Shown here: piece by piece, positions 1 through 6,760 of the stretch | Layout: each line of letters starts with the position of its first letter | Position numbering within the stretch: the stretch's first letter is position 1 | Assembly: GCA_002361095.1 (NCBI GenBank) | Contig: DERU01000055.1 | Span: forward strand, 10,104 to 20,778 | DNA: 10,675 nucleotides | From: Lachnospiraceae bacterium UBA3332 | GTDB lineage: Bacteria > Bacillota > Clostridia > Lachnospirales > Lachnospiraceae | Direction of reading: 5' to 3' | Program-made: the position numbers and the translations under genes | The notes under the pieces: model-generated | Database searches by the model: none | What the model was told of the DNA's origin: nothing | What the model saw: only the letters and a program-made list of their open reading frames with translations

Positions 1-351
1 AGGGAGGTTATTTTGGAAGGGCTGGATACGGCTAATTTTACATTGGGGAAGACGGTAAAGATGTATATCCGTTATTGGGGGCGCCTAAACAGCTTTGAGA
101 ATCTGGCGGGGAATGTGGTCTGTTTTATGCCGTTTGGTTTTTTGCTTCCCTTTTTGCAGGAGGAGAGCAGGCATTGGTGGGTGCTTCTGATCAATTCGTT
201 TCTGCTGGTGTGCGGAATCGAACTGTTTCAGCTGATCACGGCTTTCGGCGCGTTTGATGTGGACGACATTCTTTTGAACTGTGTGGGCGCCATGCTGGGA
301 TACGGGGTGTTTCTGGCCTGTTATAAAAGCGCGCGGAAAACAAAACGGTAG
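1..351 (+). CDS. VanZ-like family membrane protein, 5' end probably outside the window
   Basis: Small integral membrane protein of the VanZ-like family. VanZ itself gives low-level teicoplanin resistance, but most family members have no known job. Numbering from a TTG at base 13, the family core is clear: LAGNVVCFMPFGFLLP at residues 31-46, GIELFQL at 68-74 and DVDDILLN at 82-89. Hydrophobic segments lie near 35-48, 56-73 and 90-105. The TTG has a good ribosome binding site (AGGGAGG, bases 1-7, spacing 5), which would give 112 residues. However, the frame is open back to base 1, and family members normally carry another N-terminal membrane helix, so I think the real start lies upstream and this is a 3' fragment. 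The stop is TAG at 349-351, 38 bases before the next gene. The family call is firm; the start is not. Confidence 0.82.
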   Translation, partial: REVILEGLDTANFTLGKTVKMYIRYWGRLNSFENLAGNVVCFMPFGFLLPFLQEESRHWWVLLINSFLLVCGIELFQLITAFGAFDVDDILLNCVGAMLGYGVFLACYKSARKTKR

Positions 352-389
352 CAAAGGGTAACGGTTTCGGAAAAAGGAGGCATTGGGAT

Positions 390-1268
390 ATGGGAATTTA
401 TGCATTGAAAAGCGGGGATTTGTCCGCATTGTTTGCATCGGCGGGCGCGGAGTTAAAGTCCTTGAAGGATTGCAGAACCGGGCAGGAGTATATGTGGAAT
501 GCGAATCCGGAGTTCTGGAAACGCACGTCCCCCATCCTGTTCCCGCTGGTAGGAAATTACAAGAACAAAGAAACCCGCTATAACGGGCGCGTCTACAGCC
601 TGCCCCAGCACGGTTTCGCCAGGGATATGGAGTTTGAGATGGTTTCCATGAAACAGGATGAAATTTGGTTTGTCCTGACCTCCGGGCCGGAAACCATCCG
701 GAAGTTCCCGTTTTTGTTTAAGCTGGAAGTGGGATATAGGCTTAAAGGGCGGAACCTGCATGTGACATGGCGGGTTTTAAACCGGGGAAAGGAAACCATG
801 TATTTTTCCATCGGAGGGCATCCGGCCTTTGCCTGTCCGCTGCGGGACGGGGAAAAGCAGTCCGATTATTACCTGCGTTTTGACGCGGAGGGCGAGGTGA
901 CCAGTCATATGATCGGGGAAAACGGACTGGCCACGGACACGGTGGTGCGTTATCCGCTGGAGGACGGTTATCTGCGGATTGCGGCGGATTTATTTGAGAA
1001 CGATGCGCTGGTGATTGAAAACCATCAGGCGCGGACGGTATCGTTGTGTACACCGGACAAAAAACCTTATGTGACGGTATCTTTTGACGCGCCGCTTTTT
1101 GGCGTGTGGTCCGTGCCCAAAAAGCAGGCTCCGTTTGTCTGTATTGAGCCGTGGTACGGAAGATGCGACCATGAGAATTTCGGCGGGACGCTGCAGGAGC
1201 GGGAGTGGGGCAATGTGCTGGAAGCTTCCGGTACCTTTGAGGCGGCCTATACGATTACACTGGAATAA
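390..1268 (+). CDS. Aldose 1-epimerase (galactose mutarotase-like, LacX type) family protein
   Basis: A 292-residue cytosolic protein of the galactose mutarotase-like fold, closest by eye to the LacX-type aldose 1-epimerases. Such enzymes interconvert alpha and beta anomers of aldoses; the substrate of this subgroup is not settled. Diagnostic stretches are QHGFARD (73-79), GGHPAFACPL (142-151) and CIEPWYGRCD (251-260). His74 and His144 match the conserved sugar-binding and general-acid histidines, and Glu253 matches the catalytic base of galactose mutarotases. Length is normal. The ATG at 390 has AAGGAGG at 374-380 with 9-base spacing, so the start is well supported. It lies 38 bases after the VanZ-like gene and 85 bases before the phosphatase gene, on the same strand, so cotranscription is likely. 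It could also act on a sugar phosphate, as some relatives do. Confidence 0.86.
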   Translation: MGIYALKSGDLSALFASAGAELKSLKDCRTGQEYMWNANPEFWKRTSPILFPLVGNYKNKETRYNGRVYSLPQHGFARDMEFEMVSMKQDEIWFVLTSGPETIRKFPFLFKLEVGYRLKGRNLHVTWRVLNRGKETMYFSIGGHPAFACPLRDGEKQSDYYLRFDAEGEVTSHMIGENGLATDTVVRYPLEDGYLRIAADLFENDALVIENHQARTVSLCTPDKKPYVTVSFDAPLFGVWSVPKKQAPFVCIEPWYGRCDHENFGGTLQEREWGNVLEASGTFEAAYTITLE

Positions 1269-1353
1269 ACGATATGGCGGTTTTGGCAGGCCCGGACGGC
1301 CACGGAAAGGCGTGTCGTGCGCGAGACGGAAAAAACGTGAAGGAGATAAAGCG

Positions 1354-2073
1354 ATGAGGCTGATTTTTGTAAGGCATGCGGAGCCGGATTACGAACATGA
1401 TACGCTGACGCAAAAGGGCTGGCGGGAGGCGGCCCTTTTGGCAAAACGCACGGCCCGGTGGAAGGTGGACGCATTTTACTGTTCTCCGTTGGGAAGGGCG
1501 AGGGATACCGCCTCCCTGACGTTAAAGCAGGCGGGAAGGGAAGCGGTGGTATATGACTGGCTGCGGGAATTTCATGCGCCGGTAAAGGATCCGGAGACGG
1601 GGAAGGATCGGCTTTGCTGGGATTTGCTGCCGGGATACTGGACGAAGATTCCGCAGATGCATCAGGTGGAAACCTTTGCAAAAGCCGGCATCATGGGAAC
1701 CGGAAGGGTGGCGGAGGAATATCAGAGGGTATGCGACGGACTGGACTCGATTATCGCTTCCTTTGGATATGTGCGGGATGGGAAAATGTACCGGACGGCA
1801 AAACACAGGGAGGATACGGCGGTTTTGTTCTGTCATATGGGAGTCACCCTTTTCATGCTGTCCCATCTGCTCAATATTTCCCCGGTGAATCTGCTTCATG
1901 GGGTGTTTCTGGCGCCTTCCTCCGTGACCATTGTGTCCACGGAAGAGGTGCGGGAGGGAGAGGCTTATTTCCGCTGTCAGGCCATGGGGGATACCTCCCA
2001 TCTGTATGCGGCAGGGGAACCGGTTTCCCATATGGGGTATTTTGCGGAGATTTATCCGGAAAACCATACATGA
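1354..2073 (+). CDS. Histidine phosphatase (phosphoglycerate mutase-like) family protein
   Basis: A 239-residue cytosolic protein of histidine phosphatase branch 1. The family moves or removes phosphate through a phosphohistidine. The signature LIFVRHAEP sits at residues 3-11, with His8 the likely phosphate acceptor and Arg7 a phosphate ligand. SPLGRARDTA (44-53) carries the second conserved arginine. Glu72 in LREF and His161 in LFCHMGV complete the usual catalytic pocket. I cannot tell whether the substrate is a small metabolite, a nucleotide or a protein. The frame is open back to 1084, but the ATG at 1354 is preferred: AAGGAGA lies 7 bases upstream and translation starts directly with the family's MRLIFVRH pattern. 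It ends 22 bases before the first ABC exporter gene, which suggests one transcript, although a functional link is not evident. Confidence 0.9.
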   Translation: MRLIFVRHAEPDYEHDTLTQKGWREAALLAKRTARWKVDAFYCSPLGRARDTASLTLKQAGREAVVYDWLREFHAPVKDPETGKDRLCWDLLPGYWTKIPQMHQVETFAKAGIMGTGRVAEEYQRVCDGLDSIIASFGYVRDGKMYRTAKHREDTAVLFCHMGVTLFMLSHLLNISPVNLLHGVFLAPSSVTIVSTEEVREGEAYFRCQAMGDTSHLYAAGEPVSHMGYFAEIYPENHT

Positions 2074-2095
2074 GACATAGAGGGAGGAGGGCGGC

Positions 2096-3874
2096 GTGAA
2101 AAAACTGCTGGTCTATTTAAAGGGATATGAGAGGGAGACGGTTCTGGCGCCTTTGTTTAAGATGCTGGAAGCCCTTTTTGAACTTTTTGTGCCGCTGGTG
2201 ATGGCGGCAATTATCGATACGGGTATCGCAAACCAAAACCGGGGTTATGTGGTCAGGATGTGTCTGGTTTTGGTGGCGCTTGGCATAATCGGCCTGGTCT
2301 GCTCCATTACGGCGCAGTTTTTTGCGGCGAAAGCGGCCACCGGTTTTTCCACAAAGCTTAGGCATGCGCTTTTTGCCCATATTCAGGGATTGTCTTATAC
2401 GGAGATGGATACTGTGGGGACGAGTACGCTGATCACCAGAATGACCAGCGATATCAACCAGGTGCAGTCCGGGGTCAATCTGGTGCTGCGCCTGTTTCTG
2501 CGCTCGCCTTTCATCGTATTTGGGGCGATGATTATGGCTTTTACCGTAGATGTAAAGGCGGCCCTTTTATTTGTAGTGACCATCCCGCTGCTGTCTGTCG
2601 TGGTGTTTGGCATCATGCTTTGGACGATGCCTATGTATAAAAGGGTACAGGCCGCGCTGGACAAAATTCTGGGGCTTACCCGGGAAAACTTAACCGGTGT
2701 GCGGGTGATTCGGGCTTTTAACCGGGAAGAGGAGGAACGGCGTCATTTTTCTGCGGACAATGAGACTTTGACCGGTCTGCAAAAATCCGTGGGAAGGATT
2801 TCCGGTCTGATGAATCCTGTCACCTATGTGATTGTAAACGGGGCGATTGTACTGCTTTTGTATACGGGCGCGGTGCGGGTGGACGCCGGTGCTTTGACCC
2901 AGGGTCAGGTGGTGGCGCTGGTGAATTATATGTCGCAGATTTTGGTGGAACTGGTGAAGCTGGCCAATCTGATCATTACGGTGACCAAGGCCATCGCCTG
3001 CGGCAACCGGGTGCAGAGTGTATTTGAGTTGGAAAACAGCCTGAAGGCCGCCGGAAAGCAGGATTCCCAAAAAGGGACGAAAACTGGGGGCTTTGGGCAG
3101 GACGCCTGTGCCACGGTGCAGTTTGACCATGTATGTCTCACCTACGCGGGAGCCGGCAGCGAGGCTTTGACGGATATTGACTTTACGGCAAAAGCGGGGG
3201 AGACGGTAGGTATTATCGGAGGCACGGGCTCCGGCAAGTCCAGCGTAGTCAATCTGATTCCCCGGTTTTACGACGCCACCAAGGGCAGCGTGCGCATCGA
3301 CGGATTGGATGTCAGGGAGTACGATATCGAAACGCTGCGGGAGAAAATCGGCATTGTACCGCAGAAGGCGGTTCTTTTCAAAGGAAGTATAGAGGACAAT
3401 CTTCGCTGGGGTAAGGAGGAGGCCACACCGGAGGAACTCTGGAAAGCGCTGGAGATTTCGCAGGCCAAAGAGTTTGTGGAGAAAAAAGACGGCGGGCTTC
3501 GCGCACAGGTAGCGCAGGGCGGCAAAAACCTTTCGGGCGGCCAAAGACAGCGTCTGACCATTGCCAGGGCGCTGGTGCGTAAACCCAGGGTGCTGATTTT
3601 GGACGACAGCGCGTCCGCCCTGGATTTTGCCACGGATGCGGCGCTGCGCAAAGCGATCCGGACCATGGAAAACAGCCCAATTGTATTTATCGTCTCCCAG
3701 CGGACTTCTTCCATCCGGCATGCCGACAAGATTATCGTACTGGACGACGGGCGCGCGGTGGGCATGGGAACCCATCAGCAGCTTTTGGAAAACTGTCCGG
3801 TGTATCAGGAGATTTACTATTCCCAGTTTGATAAGGATACGGTGGGGCAGCCTGTGGCAAAGGAGGGAAAATAA
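2096..3874 (+). CDS. ABC exporter subunit with degenerate ATP site (BmrC/TM287 type)
   Basis: A 592-residue half-transporter: a type I exporter membrane domain (about residues 1-310) followed by an ATPase domain (about 340-580). Motifs are Walker A GGTGSGKS (375-382), Q-loop Gln423, signature LSGGQ (479-483) and Walker B VLILDD (499-504). Asp504 replaces the catalytic glutamate, and Gln535 (IVSQRTSSI) replaces the switch-loop histidine. Both changes are typical of the degenerate partner in heterodimeric multidrug exporters such as TM287/288, BmrCD and LmrCD, so this subunit should bind ATP but hydrolyse it poorly. The GTG start at 2096 follows AGGAGG (2085-2090) by 5 bases. A hydrophilic linker (about 320-338) joins the two domains. 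Its stop is one base before the partner's ATG, which implies coupled translation. Substrate is unknown; drugs, lipids and peptides are all possible. Confidence 0.93.
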   Translation: MKKLLVYLKGYERETVLAPLFKMLEALFELFVPLVMAAIIDTGIANQNRGYVVRMCLVLVALGIIGLVCSITAQFFAAKAATGFSTKLRHALFAHIQGLSYTEMDTVGTSTLITRMTSDINQVQSGVNLVLRLFLRSPFIVFGAMIMAFTVDVKAALLFVVTIPLLSVVVFGIMLWTMPMYKRVQAALDKILGLTRENLTGVRVIRAFNREEEERRHFSADNETLTGLQKSVGRISGLMNPVTYVIVNGAIVLLLYTGAVRVDAGALTQGQVVALVNYMSQILVELVKLANLIITVTKAIACGNRVQSVFELENSLKAAGKQDSQKGTKTGGFGQDACATVQFDHVCLTYAGAGSEALTDIDFTAKAGETVGIIGGTGSGKSSVVNLIPRFYDATKGSVRIDGLDVREYDIETLREKIGIVPQKAVLFKGSIEDNLRWGKEEATPEELWKALEISQAKEFVEKKDGGLRAQVAQGGKNLSGGQRQRLTIARALVRKPRVLILDDSASALDFATDAALRKAIRTMENSPIVFIVSQRTSSIRHADKIIVLDDGRAVGMGTHQQLLENCPVYQEIYYSQFDKDTVGQPVAKEGK

Positions 3875-3875
3875 G

Positions 3876-5630
3876 ATGGCAGGGCAGATGGATTCCAAGC
3901 AGCGTCAGACTTTGCTGAAAGTGCTGCGCTATATGAAACGGTATTGGTTTTTCCTGGGGCTGTCGGTGCTTTTGGCGGCCCTGACCGTGGCCTCCACCCT
4001 GTATCTGCCGCTTTTGACCGGCGACGTGGTGGACTGCCTGCTGGGGGCAGGAAAAGTGGATTTTACCCAGATTTTTTCGATTTTAAAAAAGATGGGAATT
4101 TTGATTGCGGTGACGGCCCTTGCGCAGTGGGTCATGAACGTGTGCAACAATAAGATGACTTACCAGATTGTGCGGGATATCCGCAACGAAGCTTTTGCGA
4201 AAATAGAGATTTTGCCTTTAAAATATATTGACGCGCATGCCCATGGGGAGATTGTCAGCCGTGTCATTGCCGATGTGGATCAGTTTGCGGACGGCCTTTT
4301 GATGGGATTTACCCAGCTTTTTACAGGGGTGATCACGATTTTGGGAACCATCGGTTTTATGCTGAGCGTGAATGTGGGCATTACGCTGGTGGTTTTGGTG
4401 GTGACGCCGGTTTCTTTGTTTGTGGCTTCGTTTATCGCCAAGCGCACGTTTACCATGTTTAAACTGCAGTCGGAGACCAGGGGGGAGCAGACGGCGCTGA
4501 TCGACGAAATGATCGGAAACCAGAAAGTGGTGCAGGCTTTTTCCCATGAGGACGAAGCGTTGGAGCAGTTTGACAGGATCAACGAAAGGCTGCAGAAATA
4601 TTCCCTGCAGGCGATTTTCTTTTCTTCCATTACCAATCCGGCCACCCGTTTTGTCAACAGCCTGGTGTATACCGGCGTGGGCGTTACCGGCGCGCTGGCG
4701 GCGATTTCCGGACGGTTGAGCGTCGGACAGCTTTCCTGCTTTTTAAGCTATGCCAACCAATACACAAAGCCTTTCAACGAGATTTCCGGCGTGGTGACGG
4801 AACTGCAGAATGCAATTGCCTGTGCGGGGAGGGTGTTTGAACTGATCGGGGAAGAGCCCCAGGTTCCGGAACCGCAGGACGCGGCCGTGCTTTCCAAGGT
4901 GCAGGGGAAGGTGGCGCTTTCGGATGTTTTCTTCTCCTATGAACCGGGACAGCGGCTGATCGAGAATTTCAATCTTACCGTAAAACCGGGACAGCGGGTG
5001 GCCATTGTGGGACCCACGGGCTGCGGAAAAACTACGGTGATCAATCTGCTGATGCGTTTTTACGATGTGACGGCGGGCTGTATACGGGTGGACGGAAACG
5101 ATATCCGCATGCTGACCAGAAAGAGTCTGCGTGCCGGTTACGGAATGGTACTGCAGGAAACCTGGCTGCGCAGCGGAACCATCCGGGACAATATCACGGT
5201 GGGCAAGCCGGACGCTTCCGAGGAGGAGGTGGTGGCGGCTGCGAAAGCCTGTCATGCCCATAGCTTTATCATGCGGCTGCCGGACGGCTACAATACCGTG
5301 ATCGGGGAGGACGGCGGCAGCCTTTCCCAGGGGCAGAAACAGCTTTTGTGTATCACCCGTATTATGCTGTGCAGGCCGCCGATGCTGATTTTGGACGAGG
5401 CGACTTCTTCCATCGATACCCGGACGGAAATTAAGATTCAAAACGCTTTTGCCAAACTGATGGAGGGGCGTACCAGCTTTATCGTGGCGCACCGCCTTTC
5501 CACCATCCGCAATGCGGATACCATTTTGGTGATGAAAGACGGGCACATTATCGAACAGGGCAGCCATGAGACGCTGCTGGCGGCAGGCGGCTTTTACGCC
5601 AATCTGTATAACAGCCAGTACTCCTGTTAA
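3876..5630 (+). CDS. ABC exporter subunit with catalytic ATP site (BmrD/TM288 type)
   Basis: A 584-residue half-transporter and heterodimer partner of the preceding gene product. The membrane domain covers about residues 20-320 and the ATPase domain about 345-580. Motifs are Walker A GPTGCGKT (379-386), Q-loop Gln427, signature LSQGQ (483-487), Walker B MLILDE (503-508) with intact Glu508, and switch His539 (IVAHRLSTI). The non-canonical signature Gln485 should face the partner's degenerate site. The canonical site would combine this subunit's Walker motifs with the partner's LSGGQ. The open frame extends upstream to 3627 inside the previous gene, but the ATG at 3876 is preceded by AGGAGGG (3861-3867, spacing 8) and gives a normal N-terminus. 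The gene ends at 5630, 14 bases before the giant inverted repeat, and is probably the last gene of the operon. Confidence 0.93.
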   Translation: MAGQMDSKQRQTLLKVLRYMKRYWFFLGLSVLLAALTVASTLYLPLLTGDVVDCLLGAGKVDFTQIFSILKKMGILIAVTALAQWVMNVCNNKMTYQIVRDIRNEAFAKIEILPLKYIDAHAHGEIVSRVIADVDQFADGLLMGFTQLFTGVITILGTIGFMLSVNVGITLVVLVVTPVSLFVASFIAKRTFTMFKLQSETRGEQTALIDEMIGNQKVVQAFSHEDEALEQFDRINERLQKYSLQAIFFSSITNPATRFVNSLVYTGVGVTGALAAISGRLSVGQLSCFLSYANQYTKPFNEISGVVTELQNAIACAGRVFELIGEEPQVPEPQDAAVLSKVQGKVALSDVFFSYEPGQRLIENFNLTVKPGQRVAIVGPTGCGKTTVINLLMRFYDVTAGCIRVDGNDIRMLTRKSLRAGYGMVLQETWLRSGTIRDNITVGKPDASEEEVVAAAKACHAHSFIMRLPDGYNTVIGEDGGSLSQGQKQLLCITRIMLCRPPMLILDEATSSIDTRTEIKIQNAFAKLMEGRTSFIVAHRLSTIRNADTILVMKDGHIIEQGSHETLLAAGGFYANLYNSQYSC

Positions 5631-5644
5631 AACCGTTGGCCGCT

Positions 5645-5959
5645 GGGATTTGCAGACAGGGCGTGGGCTTTGCGGTGGGCAGGGCGTCCCTGTGGGCCGG
5701 AGGGTTCCCCCGCGGGCGCAGGCATATGCTTACATGCAAAACGGCGAAATTGTCCAAAAACGCCGTTCCATTCTTGCCGAAATGCGCGGACTGTTTGAGC
5801 GCAGCGAGTTTCCGCGCATTCCGGCGGTTTAGAATGGAACGGCATTTTTGCGAAATTCCCCGTTTTGCATGTTGACATGTGCCTGCGCCCGCGGGGGAAC
5901 CCTCCGGCCCACAGGGACGCCCTGCCCGCCGCAAGGTCCACGCCCTGTCTGCAAATCCC
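5645..5959. repeat. Giant inverted repeat (long hairpin) between convergent genes
   Basis: The gap between the exporter operon and the convergent regulator gene is almost entirely one inverted repeat. The left arm is 5645-5790, the right arm 5811-5959, and the loop is 20 bases (5791-5810). The outer 80 bases pair throughout (positions summing to 11604), with only three non-Watson-Crick pairs: 5667/5937, 5669/5935 and 5676/5928. All three are G.U in plus-strand RNA but A.C in minus-strand RNA. The inner part has small mismatches and bulges, then a strong block at 5762-5774 with 5831-5843 and an end stem 5781-5790 with 5811-5820. There is no U-run after the right arm, so it is not a standard intrinsic terminator. 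Open frames exist inside it on both strands, but they mirror each other and look like by-products. It may be a MITE-like insertion, a transcript-stabilising 3' hairpin or a bidirectional termination barrier. Confidence 0.92.
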
Positions 5960-5981
5960 TATTCACCCGGGGCGGCGTTTC

Positions 5982-6350
5982 TCAAAGTGTTTGCTGTATA
6001 TGGCGTTTGATGGCTTCGAAGCTTTCGGCGCTGACGTCGTGTTCGATTTTGCAGGCATCCGCCACCGCGACTTTGGGATCTACGCCCAGATGGATGAGCC
6101 ATTGGGAAAGGACTTCGTGGCGTTCGTAAATCATTTCGGCGATTTGCCTGCCGGATTCTGTCAGGTAAATGAAGCCTTCTTTGGTTACAGTGATATGTCG
6201 TTTTTCACGGAGGTTTTTCATTGCGACGCTGACGCTGGATTTTTTAAAGCCCAGTTCGTCCGCCACATCCACGGAACGTACGACGGGATGGGTCTTACCC
6301 AGTATCAAAATGGTTTCCAGATAATTTTCGGCGGATTCGTTCATTGCCAT
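5982..6350 (-). CDS. DtxR/MntR family metal-dependent transcriptional regulator
   Basis: A 122-residue DNA-binding repressor with an N-terminal winged helix-turn-helix (about residues 23-68) and a helical metal-binding dimerisation domain, and no C-terminal SH3-like domain. Family members bind DNA when loaded with Mn or Fe and control metal uptake or efflux. Candidate metal ligands by alignment from memory are Glu12, His78, Cys100, Glu103 and His104 (ACKIEHDVS). Cys100 matches the DtxR/IdeR pattern rather than the MntR glutamate. Asn9 occupies the position of MntR Asp8 and DtxR Met10, so the metal cannot be assigned. The frame stays open to 6449, but the ATG at 6350 is preferred: a GAAAGGATG ribosome site lies upstream and the family's ESAENYLETIL follows at once. 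ATGs at 6362 and 6344 are alternatives. It is convergent with the exporter operon and has no metal transporter beside it in the window. Confidence 0.9.
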   Translation of the reverse strand: MAMNESAENYLETILILGKTHPVVRSVDVADELGFKKSSVSVAMKNLREKRHITVTKEGFIYLTESGRQIAEMIYERHEVLSQWLIHLGVDPKVAVADACKIEHDVSAESFEAIKRHIQQTL

Positions 6351-6420
6351 ACGGTTGTTCATCCTTTCTGTGTTCCGGGGCCGCGTATGCGCACACTTTT
6401 TTACGGTGTTTCTGACTACC

Positions 6421-6449
6421 AGTATATCATGATAATGTAAGAGGTTCAA
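6421..6449 (-). promoter_or_regulatory. Promoter of the DtxR-type regulator gene
   Basis: Read on the minus strand, TTGAAC (6449-6444) and TATACT (6426-6421) are separated by exactly 17 bases, a good SigA-type promoter about 70 bases before the chosen start codon. Two perfect 10-bp palindromes overlap it: TATCATGATA at 6425-6434 and TTCAATTGAA at 6446-6455. Their starts are 21 bp apart, about two helical turns. They could be an autoregulatory operator, but neither is a recognised DtxR or MntR box. Confidence 0.5.
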
Positions 6450-6662
6450 TTGAAAAATCCAATGTTACGAAAAATGGAGCCGAAAGCGTTTAGGAATCCC
6501 GTGAGAATTTGGCGGAATTTTCCGCTTTGGATATTGCCCCCCCTAAAAGGTTCCTCCGCGCCCGTCCGCCCTCCGGTTTGGCCCAGGACCTTTCCCACCA
6601 TGAAAAGCAACGGGACGGTTACGAAAATTGTAAATGCCGCTTGTGCGGCGGAAGGAGAGGAA

Positions 6663-6686
6663 GATTGAAAATTGGAATTTTCAATC
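6663..6686. repeat. Perfect palindrome, 11-bp arms with a 2-base centre
   Basis: GATTGAAAATT at 6663-6673 and its exact reverse complement AATTTTCAATC at 6676-6686 flank GG. It is AT-rich, with no U-run outside the arms, so it is not an ordinary terminator. It could be a repressor site, or part of the repeat block it lies in. It is 75 bases upstream of the small gene. Confidence 0.6.
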
Positions 6687-6687
6687 G

Positions 6688-6745
6688 CGAGGTTTGTGTC
6701 TGCGCGCTGCTTGCCACAAACTCGTTATGCGCAGAAAGCAGCGCG
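6688..6745 (+). other. Interlocked inverted repeats able to form an H-type pseudoknot
   Basis: Stem 1 pairs 6688-6698 with 6715-6724 (CGAGTTTGTG type, 10 bp with one bulged G). Stem 2 pairs 6703-6712, which lies inside the stem-1 loop, with 6736-6745 (CGCGCTGCTT with AAGCAGCGCG, 10 bp perfect). The connecting loops are about 4, 2 and 11 bases. A competing 7-bp pairing, TCTGCGC (6699-6705) with GCGCAGA (6729-6735), would exclude part of stem 2. The 3' strand of stem 2 ends 5 bases before the GAGGT ribosome site of the small gene, so it could affect that gene's translation. It could equally be only a property of the repeat. Confidence 0.4.
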
Positions 6746-6760
6746 GAAATGAGGTAAAAT

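Larger units (their letters stand above)
6446..6757. repeat. Palindrome-rich intergenic block, possible dispersed repeat
   Basis: This roughly 310-base stretch between the regulator gene and the small gene holds no convincing gene. It has an unusually long open frame on the minus strand, about 92 codons from 6724 down to a TGA at 6448-6446, with no usable start codon near its beginning, and shorter open frames on the plus strand. A small hairpin GCCGC-TTGT-GCGGC, a perfect palindrome (6663-6686) and interlocked stems (6688-6745) are packed into its right part. The minus-strand frame includes FTIFVTVPLLFMVGKVLGQ, which I associate, from memory only, with spurious hypothetical proteins recurring in Lachnospiraceae genomes. 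I therefore infer an interspersed repeat rather than a unique gene. The left end overlaps the regulator's promoter. Confidence 0.4.

Noticed and set aside
1084..1353. N-terminal extension of the histidine phosphatase back to 1084
   Set aside because: It overlaps the epimerase gene by 185 bases, is arginine-rich, and the catalytic RHAE motif starts right after the well-placed ATG at 1354.
2690..3898. 402-codon minus-strand frame opposite the first exporter subunit, and the 532-codon one opposite the permease
   Set aside because: They lie antisense to genes with full sets of family motifs and have basic, low-complexity products typical of antisense shadows.
5566..5941. Several open frames of 79-128 codons on both strands inside the giant inverted repeat
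   Set aside because: The two arms encode mirrored peptides on opposite strands, the frames overlap each other and the neighbouring genes, and none has a ribosome site. They follow from the repeat.
5645..5959. Giant hairpin as a standard Rho-independent terminator
   Set aside because: The stem is far longer than any intrinsic terminator and no T-run follows either arm.
6351..6449. Longer start for the DtxR-type regulator (155 residues from 6449)
   Set aside because: The extra residues do not look like the family and would overlap the predicted promoter; a ribosome site fits the ATG at 6350.
6450..6757. Plus-strand frames of 72 and 82 codons in the intergenic block
   Set aside because: No ribosome sites, proline- and cysteine-odd composition, mutual overlap, and an equally long opposite-strand frame; better explained as repeat sequence.
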